DNA of 61,899 nucleotides from a virus: positions 1-61,899 of IMG/VR virus record IMGVR_UViG_3300044703_000081; one strand, written 5' to 3'. The notes beneath the pieces were generated by a model, which was given only the letters and a program-made list of their open reading frames with translations, was not told the origin of the DNA and did not search any database. The translations under genes were made by a program, and so were the position numbers. Each line of letters begins with the position of its first letter. Positions within the stretch are counted from its first letter, which is position 1. This document shows, in pieces, positions 45,778 to 54,610 of the stretch.

Positions 45778-48437
45778 GAGGCCTCCGCGTCGTCGACCAC
45801 CGCGGGTGCATCGTCCGCCTCGTCCGCGGCCAGGAGATCGAATAGCGTCGGCACCGCGACGCCGCGCTCGGCCGCCTCGCAGTTGCGCACGCCGTCGGCG
45901 AAATAGTCGGCGTTAAGCTCGCAGCCGACGCCGCGGCGGCCGAGCTTCACCGCCACATAGGGCACCGTCATCAGTCCGCCGAACGGATCGAACACGCTCT
46001 CGCCCGGCATCGAGTGCAGGCGGATGGCGCGCTCGGCGATGTCGAGCGGCAGCGGGCACAGATGCGCGGCCCGGTTCTGCAGCCGCTGCTCCAGATTGAG
46101 CGTCCGCATGCGCGCGATCGACCACACGTCGGGATGCTCGACATGCGCCGGGATCACCGCGAATTCCGGTTTCAGCTTGCCGCGCGCGTCGAGCGCCTCG
46201 CCCACCGCGACGTGGTGCGCATAGTCGTAGGGCTGCGTCAGGCACTGCTCGCGCCAGGCCCGCCACACGCCGCGCACCGGCAGCAGCGCGAACTCCGCCG
46301 GCGTCAGCAATCGGTTGCCGTTCGATCGCTGCAGGCCGGCGGCGTCGATCTGCCAGGCCGCGCGCGAATAGGCGAGCCGGGAATCGTCGGCCGCCGCTTC
46401 CTCATCCGTGCGCGGATCGGTGACGCGCCAGCATTTCTCGTCCTTGTCCCATTCCTTTTTCAGCTTCACCACCGGCACGTCGGCATAGCCGCGCCCGCGG
46501 TCGGTCTGCGGCTTCCGAAACAGGTGCAGGTATTCGATCAGGCCGGCGCCCATGCGGCTGCCGTCCTTGCACTGCTCGGTCCAGCCGAGCCGGTTGGTCT
46601 GCGCGTTCTCGCGCACGACGTCGGTCGGAATGAGCTTGGTTCCGAGATAGGCGAAGCCGTGCTGCTGGAAATGGAACAGCACGCGCGCCCCGAACGGCGA
46701 CACCGTCTGGAAGCCGAGCCCGGAGCGCGCGCCTTCGACGATGCGGTCCTTACAGTGGATGGCGGCGACCCGTCCGGGCGCCAGCACCCGCAGCAGTTCC
46801 GGCGTCAGGAAATCCATCTGCTGGAAGAAATGCGCGTCGTCGTCGGTATGGCCGAAGTCGTTGTAGCTCGGCGTGTAGCGGTACTGCATCGCGAACGGCA
46901 GCGAGGAGACGATGAGGTCGACGCTGTCGCTCTCCATCGCCCGGGTCTCGTCGACGCAGTCGTTGTTGGCGAGATGCCAGCGCTCGCCGCTGGCCTCGCG
47001 CCGCGTGATGCCGATCGACTGCTTGAGCGTGGCGCCGAGCGAGAGCCGGGCGAGACCGAACTCCCGCAGCATGGCCGCCATCCGCGCCGACTGCTCCTCG
47101 TAGCGCCGCCATTTGGCTTCCAGGATGCGCCGGGTCGCGCGTTCCGCCTCGGTATAGATCAGGTCGATCCGCACGCGCGGCTGTTCGCCGGCGAATTTAT
47201 GGAATCTCTGTCCGTAGCGCTGCAGCCGGTGAATGGCCTGGATGAAGTCCTTGAACTTGAAGCCGATGCCGAGAAAGATCGCCCACCACGCGTAGGCCTG
47301 ATAGTTGCCGCCCGAGCCGATCATCACCGGCTTGCCGGCGAGCTCCTGGATGCGGCCGTCGGCGAAGCCGATCAGCGATTGCTCGCGTTCTTCCAGATCC
47401 TGCGCGCCGTAGACGGTGACGGCCGAAGGCACCGCCTTCTCGATCGCGCGCCGTTCGTCCTCCAGGTCGTGCCAGATCAGCCGGTGCGCGTCCGGCTGCT
47501 CGGCCCGCAGCGCCAGCAGCTTCTCGATCCGCGCCGGGATCGACGCGCGCTTCTCGGTCGCGGCTTCGCTGACGCCGATCGCCGCCGAGTTGATCAGCCG
47601 GTACTGGCCGTTCGGCTCGGCGCCGGCGCGGCGATGATCGGTCGCCACCTCGTGCCAGCGGATATCGAGCGCCGGCAGCAGGTAGCCGTCGTCGGAGAAC
47701 GACGGGTCGATGTCCGACGGCACCTGGATGAACAGCGCCCATGACGCCACCCACCGCCAGAACTCCTCCTCCTTGTGCGGATGGATGGTGAGCTTGTCGG
47801 CGTGCTCGGAATCGCGCTTGAAGAAGCGCGTGCGCGCCTGCCCGATATCCATGATGTCGAGATAGGAGGCATAGGCCAGGAGCTCGGTGTAGTCGTTGGG
47901 ATCGGGCGTCGCCGTCGCGACGAAGCGGTACTTCACCTGCTTGACGTTGCGCACGAAGGCCCAGAACGTCTTGGTCGAGAGGTTGCGCAGGATGTCGCCT
48001 TCGTCGAACGACGTGGCGGTGAAGCGGCGCGGGTCGATCTTGCCTTCGCGGATCGACTCGACATTGGTCAGGTTGATCGCGCCGGCATCGAGCTCGCGGT
48101 CCTCGCGCATGAAGTTGAGCCGCACGCCGTAGCGTCCGGTGAAGAATTCGCGGGCGTCGTTGAAGAACGACAGCCGCGCCCCGAGCGGCAGCGTGATCAG
48201 CGTCGGCCCGCCGGTATGGGCCGCAAAGAGCCGCATCAATTCGAGATGCGCCGTGGTCTTTTGCGTGCCGAAGCGCGAGAACAAAGCCCGCCGCCCGCCG
48301 GCCGCCATCCACTGCACCGCCACCTGGATGTGCGGTTTCAGCACCGGGTTGATGTCGGCCGGATCGACCTCGAATCCCGCCGGCGCCGCCAGCTTGATCT
48401 TGGCCTCGAGGAATTCCCGGTAGGCGGGCGCGTTCAT
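45774..48437 (-). CDS. Helicase-DNA methyltransferase fusion
   Basis: An 887-residue fusion protein. Residues about 30-430 look like a SNF2/DEAD-type helicase: a degenerate P-loop (SRFGTQKTTAHLELM), RFTATSFDEGDILRNL as the DExx site, RFVATATPDPNDYTE as motif III and FIQAIHRLQRYGQRFHKF as motif VI. Residues about 470-860 are a beta-class N6-adenine or N4-cytosine methyltransferase: catalytic LIVSSLPFAMQYRY (normally D/S-PP-Y/F) precedes the SAM site SVFDPFGGLMTVPYVA. The N-terminal domain may translocate or load the methyltransferase. It lies directly upstream of the initiator gene with an overlap. Confidence 0.8.
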   Translation of the reverse strand: MNAPAYREFLEAKIKLAAPAGFEVDPADINPVLKPHIQVAVQWMAAGGRRALFSRFGTQKTTAHLELMRLFAAHTGGPTLITLPLGARLSFFNDAREFFTGRYGVRLNFMREDRELDAGAINLTNVESIREGKIDPRRFTATSFDEGDILRNLSTKTFWAFVRNVKQVKYRFVATATPDPNDYTELLAYASYLDIMDIGQARTRFFKRDSEHADKLTIHPHKEEEFWRWVASWALFIQVPSDIDPSFSDDGYLLPALDIRWHEVATDHRRAGAEPNGQYRLINSAAIGVSEAATEKRASIPARIEKLLALRAEQPDAHRLIWHDLEDERRAIEKAVPSAVTVYGAQDLEEREQSLIGFADGRIQELAGKPVMIGSGGNYQAYAWWAIFLGIGFKFKDFIQAIHRLQRYGQRFHKFAGEQPRVRIDLIYTEAERATRRILEAKWRRYEEQSARMAAMLREFGLARLSLGATLKQSIGITRREASGERWHLANNDCVDETRAMESDSVDLIVSSLPFAMQYRYTPSYNDFGHTDDDAHFFQQMDFLTPELLRVLAPGRVAAIHCKDRIVEGARSGLGFQTVSPFGARVLFHFQQHGFAYLGTKLIPTDVVRENAQTNRLGWTEQCKDGSRMGAGLIEYLHLFRKPQTDRGRGYADVPVVKLKKEWDKDEKCWRVTDPRTDEEAAADDSRLAYSRAAWQIDAAGLQRSNGNRLLTPAEFALLPVRGVWRAWREQCLTQPYDYAHHVAVGEALDARGKLKPEFAVIPAHVEHPDVWSIARMRTLNLEQRLQNRAAHLCPLPLDIAERAIRLHSMPGESVFDPFGGLMTVPYVAVKLGRRGVGCELNADYFADGVRNCEAAERGVAVPTLFDLLAADEADDAPAVVDDAEAS

Positions 48438-48751
48438 GGCAACGGCTCGTCTTCATTGTTGCCGGCCCAGCACACCACCCACTGCTCGGCCATGCGGCCG
48501 AACACCACGAAGCAATAACCCTTGCGGTTCGGCTCCACCGTCGACTCGAACGCGGCGTCCTTATCGGCCGGAAATGTTTTGACCAACGGCGCCTGCGGTC
48601 CTCTGCCGCGAGCGTAGACGCTGATGAACCGACAGCCGCGGGATTGCGCTTCGGCCGCTCCGAGCCGGGCAAAATCCTGCATGCGTTGCGCCTGCGGGAA
48701 GCTGGCGATGAACGTCGCATCGAGCGGTGCGAATTGCGGCTGCGCGTTCAT
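48434..48751 (-). CDS. Small hypothetical protein between methyltransferases
   Basis: A 105-residue protein starting MNAQPQFAPLDATFIASFPQ. It contains RGCRFISVYARGRGPQAPLV and GYCFVVFGRMAEQWVVCWAG, suggesting a compact alpha/beta fold. No family recognised. It overlaps both neighbouring methyltransferase genes, so it may be an accessory factor to them. Confidence 0.6.
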   Translation of the reverse strand: MNAQPQFAPLDATFIASFPQAQRMQDFARLGAAEAQSRGCRFISVYARGRGPQAPLVKTFPADKDAAFESTVEPNRKGYCFVVFGRMAEQWVVCWAGNNEDEPLP

Positions 48752-50517
48752 GGCTTGCGCCTCAAGAACGCGGGAATGTCGGTGTCATCCACCACCGGCG
48801 GCAGCGTGTTGAGCGCCGCCGCGTCGATCTCGACGCCGTCAATCACCAGCGGATGCGGCAGGTCATCGCCACCGCACGAAGGGGTATTCATTCCGGATAC
48901 CCCTTCACCACCGGGCGGCGCCGCCGGCTCATCGACCACCACGCCGTCGGCATCGTGCGCGAGCCGATCGGCGTCAGTCGGCAGCGCGAACGGCAGCTCG
49001 TCGCTCCAGGTCACCCAGCCCGGCCGCTCGCGGCGCGCGAACAGTTCGAGATAAGGCCCGCTCACAAGCCGCTCGATGCGGTCGTGGATGTCGGGCTTGC
49101 GCGAGTGCTCCATCACCGGCGCGATCACCAGCTGCCGCACGTCGGCATTGAGCCGCGTCGGCGCGCCGCGCGTCGCCAGCCAGCAGGCTTCCGGGTTGGC
49201 GCGCGTCCAGTAGCCCGGCCCCATGAAGAAACTGGTCTCCAGGTCGCCGACGTCGATCTCACCGGAGGCGTTGAGCTTGATCCAGGTGAACGCCGTGGTC
49301 TTTTGGGTGAAGCCGAAGGCCTTGAGCACCTCGAGCGCGAGCTCCACGCCCCAATCGACCATCCACATCAGCAGCGTGGTGTCGGCATCGCACAGCGCCG
49401 CGATCGGCAGCGCCTTGATGGCGTCGAGCGTCATGGTGCGGTAGTGCATCGAAGCCGAGCGGTCCTCGCCGGCCGGCGAGCGGGTGAGGAACTTCCACGG
49501 CGGATCGGCCAAGATGGTCCTGGCCTTGAAGCCCGAGGCGGCGAGCGCGTGCAGATCGTCGACGGTGCCGCCCTTGAAGGACTGCGGCAGCACCACGCGC
49601 GCCCGCTTGGCCTCGACCCGGGCGGCACGGATTTGTTTCACCTCTTGCAGAAGCGGCCGCTGCGCCTTGGCGATGAGGCGGTCCTGCTGCTTGGCCGGCA
49701 GGTCGGCGATCACCGCGGCCGTCGCCGCCGCCACGTCGCCGCGGATCACCGCGGCCTTGAGCGCCGGCGATCCCTTCTCCTCCACCGTGTCGGCATATTG
49801 CTGCAGCCGTCGGCTGACCTGTGCCGCCGCCGCCTTCTGCTCCTGGGAGGGTGCGCAATTTTGCGCACCCTCACCACCGGCCCCACCGGCCATGGTGTGC
49901 TGGTTGATGCCCACCGCCAGCTTGCCGCGGGCCGCGGCGTACATCGCCCGCTGGCTCGGGGTGAGCTGCCGCCGCTCGTAATTCATCGAATGCACGAAGG
50001 CGAAGGCCGCCGCCTCGTCGCCGGAAAAATCGGTGAACGGCACCACCGCGCCGGTGACGTCGGCGGCGCGCAGCCGGTTGCGGCCGTCGAGCGTGCGTCC
50101 CTCGAACAGCACCACCGGCATGTTGATGCCGTTGGCCTTGATATCGGCGCAGAACTCGTCGAACGCCGCGCCTTCCAAGAGCGGCAGCAACTCGGCGAAC
50201 GGATGCGGCAACAGCATGCCGGCCTCGCCGTTGGCCAATTCGATCAGCACGTCGCCGTGGCACGGCCGCCCCACCGAGCAGCCGCAGCCGAGATCGCGAT
50301 AGCGCAGCCGGAACAGGTTGGCGCGGATGAAGTCGCCCTTACGGCTGTCGCGGTTGCGGATCATGTCGCGGTAGAGCGCGAGGTTTTCTTCCGGCGAGCC
50401 CTTGTCGTAGGGATTGTCCCAGTTGGTGCCGGCGCCGGCCCACACCAGCGACACGCCGGGCGGCTGGCTGTTGGCCTGCCCGCGCGTGCACTGGATGCGT
50501 TGCGGGGTCAGCGTCAT
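48748..50517 (-). CDS. DUF4326-ParB-MT-A70 adenine methyltransferase fusion
   Basis: A 589-residue three-part protein. Residues 1-105 are a DUF4326 domain (NWDNPYDKGSPEENLALYRD; LGCGCSVGRPCHGDVLIELA). Residues about 105-200 are ParB/sulfiredoxin-like (INMPVVLFEGRTLDGRNRLR; FVHSMNYERRQLTPSQRAMY). A helical linker follows. Residues about 330-510 are an MT-A70 adenine methyltransferase with the catalytic DPPW in ARTILADPPWKF and late FMGPGYWTRANPEACWLATR. ParB domains bind CTP or DNA, and MT-A70 enzymes make N6-methyladenine. The likely role is protection of phage DNA. Start ATG at 50517 fits the DUF4326 N-terminus. Confidence 0.85.
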   Translation of the reverse strand: MTLTPQRIQCTRGQANSQPPGVSLVWAGAGTNWDNPYDKGSPEENLALYRDMIRNRDSRKGDFIRANLFRLRYRDLGCGCSVGRPCHGDVLIELANGEAGMLLPHPFAELLPLLEGAAFDEFCADIKANGINMPVVLFEGRTLDGRNRLRAADVTGAVVPFTDFSGDEAAAFAFVHSMNYERRQLTPSQRAMYAAARGKLAVGINQHTMAGGAGGEGAQNCAPSQEQKAAAAQVSRRLQQYADTVEEKGSPALKAAVIRGDVAAATAAVIADLPAKQQDRLIAKAQRPLLQEVKQIRAARVEAKRARVVLPQSFKGGTVDDLHALAASGFKARTILADPPWKFLTRSPAGEDRSASMHYRTMTLDAIKALPIAALCDADTTLLMWMVDWGVELALEVLKAFGFTQKTTAFTWIKLNASGEIDVGDLETSFFMGPGYWTRANPEACWLATRGAPTRLNADVRQLVIAPVMEHSRKPDIHDRIERLVSGPYLELFARRERPGWVTWSDELPFALPTDADRLAHDADGVVVDEPAAPPGGEGVSGMNTPSCGGDDLPHPLVIDGVEIDAAALNTLPPVVDDTDIPAFLRRKP

Positions 50518-50702
50518 TGCGGACGGCCCCGTTGCAACGCTGGAGTCACGCCACTGCCGCCGCACGCGGGGCATTGCTCGGGACCCAAGACTTCCGTCAC
50601 TGATCCGGTGACAACCTCTCCCGGAACGATCGGGTCGATCGCGATGAGGCACTGACGAATGAACCCATTGCCGTGACAGCGCTCGCAGGTCTTGAGCGTC
50701 AT
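50514..50702 (-). CDS. Small DnaJ-like zinc-finger protein
   Basis: A 62-residue protein with two CxxCxGxG-type motifs (CERCHGNGFI and CPACGGSGV), the pattern of the DnaJ zinc-finger domain. Such tiny proteins are frequent in phage early regions; function unknown. The start ATG at 50702 overlaps the previous stop. Confidence 0.68.
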   Translation of the reverse strand: MTLKTCERCHGNGFIRQCLIAIDPIVPGEVVTGSVTEVLGPEQCPACGGSGVTPALQRGRPQ

Positions 50703-51073
50703 GCCGCCTTCCGCGTCGCGACGTTCGCCGTCTTCCAATCCGGGAATGGAATTTCCGCCATGCGGTCCCACCACCGCCGACGCCAGCGGCGAAAACCTTG
50801 CACCGCATGCGGCAAGGTCACGGCGACCGCGTCACCGCCGCGCACGATCCGCCAGTCATAGGGATCGCCTTCGACCGCGAGCACCGGCGCGTAGCCGCGC
50901 AGCCGTTCGTGCGCCACGATGTAGAGCCGCTCGCCCGGCTCGATCGACGGCCGCGCCTTCGATTGGAAACCGAAGTCCCAATGCTGCCCGGACCACGGCT
51001 CGCCGGCGGCGTCGCCCTCGGCGATCCACTCCGGCCAGAACCATTTCGGCACGGTGACGACGAGATCGGTCAT
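50699..51073 (-). CDS. Hypothetical early protein (ASCH/EVE-like pattern possible)
   Basis: A 124-residue protein starting MTDLVVTVPKWFWPEWIAEG. SGQHWDFGFQSKARPSIEPG, ERLYIVAHERLRGYAPVLAV and YDWRIVRGGDAVAVTLPHAV recall the beta-barrel of PUA/ASCH/EVE-like domains, which bind modified bases or RNA. The match is only by eye. Overlaps both neighbours by 4 bases. Confidence 0.62.
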   Translation of the reverse strand: MTDLVVTVPKWFWPEWIAEGDAAGEPWSGQHWDFGFQSKARPSIEPGERLYIVAHERLRGYAPVLAVEGDPYDWRIVRGGDAVAVTLPHAVQGFRRWRRRWWDRMAEIPFPDWKTANVATRKAA

Positions 51074-51264
51074 TGCTGCCCTCGCGCCGACAATTCCTCG
51101 AACTTTCGATACTCGTCGCTGTCGAGCCGCAGCTTGGTGAAGAACGCGCGCTCGAAATCCGGCGGACACTTTCCCCTCGCCATGATCTCGAACACGCGCC
51201 GCAGGTGCTTCGGCGCCCACTTGGCCGCACCACCGCAGTCCTCGCAGATGAATTTCACCGTCAC
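51070..51264 (-). CDS. Small zinc-containing protein (GTG start)
   Basis: A 64-residue protein from the GTG at 51264, which overlaps the upstream stop as GTGA. It holds one CEDCGG pair and a helical, charged C-terminus (FFTKLRLDSDEYRKFEELSA). Function unknown. Confidence 0.58.
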   Translation of the reverse strand: MTVKFICEDCGGAAKWAPKHLRRVFEIMARGKCPPDFERAFFTKLRLDSDEYRKFEELSARGQQ

Positions 51265-51722
51265 GGCCGCCACCCCATGATGGTCTCGATGCGCGGCAGC
51301 CACATCGTCAGCGTGCCGTGAAAGCCGCCGTCGCGGTTCGGCTTGAACCATCCCAGCAACTGGTCGAAGTCGACAAAGCCGTCGGCGCGCGCGAAGTCGT
51401 CGAGTTGCCGCGGATGCCAGAGCCGCAACTCACCGTCGATCGTGCGCGTCTCGCGCGGCCACGCCGCCATCACCGAGCAGAGCGGCCCGCCGTGATAGCG
51501 CTCGTTGCGCTTGTCCTGGATCGAGATGCACGCCGCCACCGTGCAGAACGGGTCGGGCTCGACCAGCTTGCGCGCGCCCGGCCGCCGCAGGCCTTCATAG
51601 AGCTGCAGCAGGTCGTCTGTTTCGGGATCGCGCCCATCCTTGCGGTAGGCGCGGATGGTCTGCGTCTTGACCAGGTTGCGCACCTTGGGCGCCATCACCG
51701 GCGAGAAACCGAGCAGCGTCAT
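51261..51722 (-). CDS. ASCH-like domain protein
   Basis: A 153-residue protein. TLLGFSPVMAPKVRNLVKTQ, TIRAYRKDGRDPETDDLLQL and YEGLRRPGARKL are the typical opening of ASCH-type proteins (PUA-like fold, RNA or nucleotide binding). The C-terminal part (LDDFARADGFVDFDQLLGWF) fits the same family, where the Asp/Phe region closes the fold. Role in the phage unknown. Confidence 0.7.
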   Translation of the reverse strand: MTLLGFSPVMAPKVRNLVKTQTIRAYRKDGRDPETDDLLQLYEGLRRPGARKLVEPDPFCTVAACISIQDKRNERYHGGPLCSVMAAWPRETRTIDGELRLWHPRQLDDFARADGFVDFDQLLGWFKPNRDGGFHGTLTMWLPRIETIMGWRP

Positions 51723-52021
51723 CGCGGCACCTCCGGCACCTTGACGGGCTCGAGCCCGGCGAGGTCGGCGATCTGGCGAACGAAGTCCTCGCGGTCGAAA
51801 TCGTCGGCGAAGTAGAGGATCAGCGGCCGCGACGCCGCCAGCCCCGGCACCCGCCGGCCGGCATCGGCACCACCGGCGACCGCCGCTTCGAACCCGGCGC
51901 GCTCTCCCTCCGCGATCGCTGTGTTGACGGCCTCGACCAGCAGCGCGTACTTGTTCGCCACTTCATCATTTTTGTTGGTGATGAAGTCGCGCACGATCTT
52001 TGCGCCCTTGCTCGCGCTCAT
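51719..52021 (-). CDS. Small hypothetical early protein
   Basis: A 100-residue protein starting MSASKGAKIVRDFITNKNDE. The N-terminal helix is followed by an Ala/Gly-rich middle and PLILYFADDFDREDFVRQIA. No family recognised. Overlaps both neighbours. Confidence 0.6.
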   Translation of the reverse strand: MSASKGAKIVRDFITNKNDEVANKYALLVEAVNTAIAEGERAGFEAAVAGGADAGRRVPGLAASRPLILYFADDFDREDFVRQIADLAGLEPVKVPEVPR

Positions 52022-53121
52022 GACCGCACCACCGGGAAGCCGTCGTGCACGACGCCGTCGAGCATTGCGCGCCCGGCTTTTTTCTTTTTGATGCGCACCA
52101 CGTATTGACCGCCGACGTAATCGTGCACGTGCGTCCAGCTTTCCTGCGGCACCTGATCCGGCGGCGCCCACGCGCCCCACTGCTTGAAGAAGAACGGAAT
52201 GCCCGCGTCGGCACATTGATCGCGCAGCGTGCGCGGCAGATCAGGGTGCATGATCCTGGCGCGCGGGCCGCTCTCACCACCGGCGATCACGCCATCGAGG
52301 CCCGGCAGATACTTCTCCGCCGGATTGGCGTGGTCAGGATCATCATGCCATCGCGTGCCGCGCAGGGAGTCGAAGAAGTAGTGACCGTTGCAGTGGTTAG
52401 TGAGATCAATCGGCTCCAGCAGCGGCTCGGCCGACACGATGCGCAGCGTCGCCTTGGTGCGCAGCAGGATCGGAACGAACTCGTCCGCTTCCGGCTGGTC
52501 GGAAACCGAGGTGCCTTCGATCACGTTCGGCAGCGGCCACGCCGTCAGGGTGTTCCGGTACAGCCGCTCGCCTGGCTGGCCATGATCAGCCCCTTGCACG
52601 TAACCGCGCGTATCGGCCCTTTGCAGGGTCATCGCGCCGATGATTGAGACGCCTTCGTTCGCGATCCGCTTCGGCGTCTCCGGATCGTCGAGATATTGCC
52701 GCCGCCGCGCCGGCCGCTTGCTCAAGTTGATGTAGATGTGCTGCGGCGTCAGCGCCATCACCGCATAGAGCTGGTCGACGAAGTTGCGCGGCCACCAATC
52801 GCCGAACGCGTCGCTCATCGATTCCACGAAGATCCGAGTCGGCTTCCGGCGCTTGAGCGGCGCCAACAGCTTGTCGCGGTCGATGACGAACCGGTAGTCC
52901 TTGCGGTGCCCGGGCTTGAACGGCAGCCCGCCGAGCCGCGCATTGGTGCGGTCGGCGTAGCACCACCGGCAGGCCTCGTTGACGTGCTCGCAGTGATGCG
53001 CCGAGACCGTGACGCGCGCGCCCTTGCGGACGATCTCGCGCTCCGCCCGCAGCGCGTTCCATGACAGCCCGGCGCTGCCGTCGGCGCCGCGCACCCACTC
53101 GATCGAGGTCGAGGTTGCCAT
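52018..53121 (-). CDS. DUF5131 (phage Gp37/Gp68) family protein
   Basis: A 367-residue protein of the Gp37/Gp68 family (DUF5131). Typical are TSIEWVRGADGSAGLSWNAL, CEHVNEACRWCYADRTNARL, RIFVESMSDAFGDWW and LDGVIAGGESGPRARIMHPD. The C-x6-C-x2-C cluster near the start resembles an iron-sulphur site as in radical SAM proteins; I infer that only from spacing. The function of the family is not settled. The gene is well conserved in phages and probably works on nucleic acid or nucleotides. Confidence 0.82.
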   Translation of the reverse strand: MATSTSIEWVRGADGSAGLSWNALRAEREIVRKGARVTVSAHHCEHVNEACRWCYADRTNARLGGLPFKPGHRKDYRFVIDRDKLLAPLKRRKPTRIFVESMSDAFGDWWPRNFVDQLYAVMALTPQHIYINLSKRPARRRQYLDDPETPKRIANEGVSIIGAMTLQRADTRGYVQGADHGQPGERLYRNTLTAWPLPNVIEGTSVSDQPEADEFVPILLRTKATLRIVSAEPLLEPIDLTNHCNGHYFFDSLRGTRWHDDPDHANPAEKYLPGLDGVIAGGESGPRARIMHPDLPRTLRDQCADAGIPFFFKQWGAWAPPDQVPQESWTHVHDYVGGQYVVRIKKKKAGRAMLDGVVHDGFPVVRS

Positions 53122-53309
53122 CAGCGTTCCTCCCGCAGGCCGAGCGCGCGCACCGCCGCCGCGTTGACGAACTGGTGCGGCTTCACTTCGATCATCAGCG
53201 CGTCGTCGGTGCTGCGGATGTAGCGGCCGCCCGCGAGCCACGGGCCATGCAGGTCCCATGTCTCGCCGTCAGTGGTGTGCATCACGTCGACCGGCTGCTG
53301 GTGCGCCAT
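53121..53309 (-). CDS. Small hypothetical protein
   Basis: A 62-residue protein starting MAHQQPVDVMHTTDGETWDL. Strands followed by MIEVKPHQFVNAAAVRALGL suggest a small barrel. Overlaps the downstream DUF5131 gene by one base and the HD-domain gene upstream by one base. Function unknown. Confidence 0.58.
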   Translation of the reverse strand: MAHQQPVDVMHTTDGETWDLHGPWLAGGRYIRSTDDALMIEVKPHQFVNAAAVRALGLREER

Positions 53310-53959
53310 CACAGCCCGCCTTTCAGTGCGCGCACCGCCGGCGAGCGGCAGGCCGGCAGCCACCACTCGCAGGCGCCGCGGAACATATTTTCAGCGGCCT
53401 CGATCGAGCGCGGCACGATCGCGTCCGCCATCGGCGCGCCCTCCTCGTCATCGACCGACCACCGCAGCGAACTCGGCCGCATCAGGTCGCGCTTCTCGGT
53501 TTTGAGCAGCACGCGGTCGGCGTGCTTGATGGCGCGCTGGATCTCCAACGGCACCGGATACGGCAGTCCGGCGGCTTCGTGGATCGCGGCATCGATGCGC
53601 CGGCGCTGGATCGACAGGCTCGCGCCCACCGCTTGCGCGACGTCGATGCCGAATTCCTGCTCGGCGATTCTTTCCAACGCCAGCCGCTTCGGCGTGATGT
53701 CATCGCCGAGCGCAAATTCGTGGCCGTCGTGGATCAGCGCGTAGCCGGGCGCCAGCGGACCGAGCGCGCGGGCTTCCTTCTCCACCACCATGCCGACATA
53801 CACCGAGTGATCGGCCACGACGTAGAAGAGGTCCGGCGCCGCGTTGAAGCGCGGAATGCGCGCCAGGTGCCAGGCCAGATCGGCGAAGTCGACATCCTCG
53901 GCGCGCGGATATTCGAGGTCGAAGATTTTGCCGGAATGCGTTTGGAACCAGGTCGTCAT
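53309..53959 (-). CDS. HD-domain phosphohydrolase-like protein
   Basis: A 216-residue protein of the phage HD (YfbR-like) type. The start TTWFQTHSGKIFDLEYPRAE and ADLAWHLARIPRFNAAP are very typical. The metal-binding residues fit VVADHSVYVGMVV and LIHDGHEFALGDDITP (HD pair). Relatives dephosphorylate nucleoside monophosphates, so it could change nucleotide pools for phage replication. The C-terminal helices complete the fold. It starts the overlapping chain of early genes. Confidence 0.78.
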   Translation of the reverse strand: MTTWFQTHSGKIFDLEYPRAEDVDFADLAWHLARIPRFNAAPDLFYVVADHSVYVGMVVEKEARALGPLAPGYALIHDGHEFALGDDITPKRLALERIAEQEFGIDVAQAVGASLSIQRRRIDAAIHEAAGLPYPVPLEIQRAIKHADRVLLKTEKRDLMRPSSLRWSVDDEEGAPMADAIVPRSIEAAENMFRGACEWWLPACRSPAVRALKGGL

Positions 53960-54015
53960 GCGGCCTCGACGGCGGAACGGAGAGAGAGGAACAGACGAAA
54001 CGCGCGCGCCGGCGC

Positions 54016-54264
54016 TTACTTGGCCGCGGCGACCGTCGTCGGCTTGCTCTTCCGCTTCACCCGCACCCGCCGCACCCGCTTCTGCGCCGCCACCACCGCG
54101 GCCTCGCCGAATTGCTGCCGGCTATGGCTGCCTTCGGGATTGATCCACTCGATCTGGTACAGGTTCTCGTGTTGGCTGTGCTCGGCGCGGCCGGTGATGG
54201 TGCCGCTCACGCTGAGTCCCGGCACGGTGACGGTAGCGCCGCGGGCGAAGGCATATTTCTTCAT
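54016..54264 (-). CDS. Small basic early protein
   Basis: An 82-residue protein from the ATG at 54264. A short beta domain (KYAFARGATVTVPGLSVSGT, NLYQIEWINPEGSHSRQQFG) is followed by a strongly basic tail (KRVRRVRVKRKSKP), suggesting nucleic-acid binding. Function unknown. It is the second gene of the leftward early operon after the Cro-like gene. Confidence 0.6.
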   Translation of the reverse strand: MKKYAFARGATVTVPGLSVSGTITGRAEHSQHENLYQIEWINPEGSHSRQQFGEAAVVAAQKRVRRVRVKRKSKPTTVAAAK

Positions 54265-54331
54265 GGGGTTGCCTCGTGGGTTTCTTGTTGACGATGACGC
54301 GACGCAACCGACAGGACAGACCACCGCCGCC

Positions 54332-54610
54332 TCATGACGCACTACCGGCAACGGCGGATGCGGCATCGGCGCTGCCACCGCGCCGCGGTGCAGTGAGGGT
54401 CAGCAGCTCGAAGGTGATGCCGGCAAAGCCGCGGCGCGCGGCATGCGAGACCACCGCCGGGCGGTAGTCGTCGCCGATCGAATTGCGCCGGCGCATCTGT
54501 TTGGCCGCGTCGTAGGAAACACCGATGTCCTGGGCGAAATCGGACAGTGTCGCCCACCGGTCGATGACGTCGCGATGGCTGAGGAGGGGCTTGGCCGGCG
54601 AATCATTCAT
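54332..54610 (-). CDS. Cro-like DNA-binding protein
   Basis: A 92-residue protein. LSHRDVIDRWATLSDFAQDI followed by GVSYDAAKQMRRRNSIGDDY is a good match to the short Cro/YdaS-type helix-turn-helix. It is divergent from the S24-type repressor with an 83-bp gap between starts and would be the first gene of the leftward early operon. I see no ribosome-binding site before the ATG at 54610, so the message may be leaderless. It likely binds the palindromes described here to favour lytic growth. Confidence 0.72.
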   Translation of the reverse strand: MNDSPAKPLLSHRDVIDRWATLSDFAQDIGVSYDAAKQMRRRNSIGDDYRPAVVSHAARRGFAGITFELLTLTAPRRGGSADAASAVAGSAS

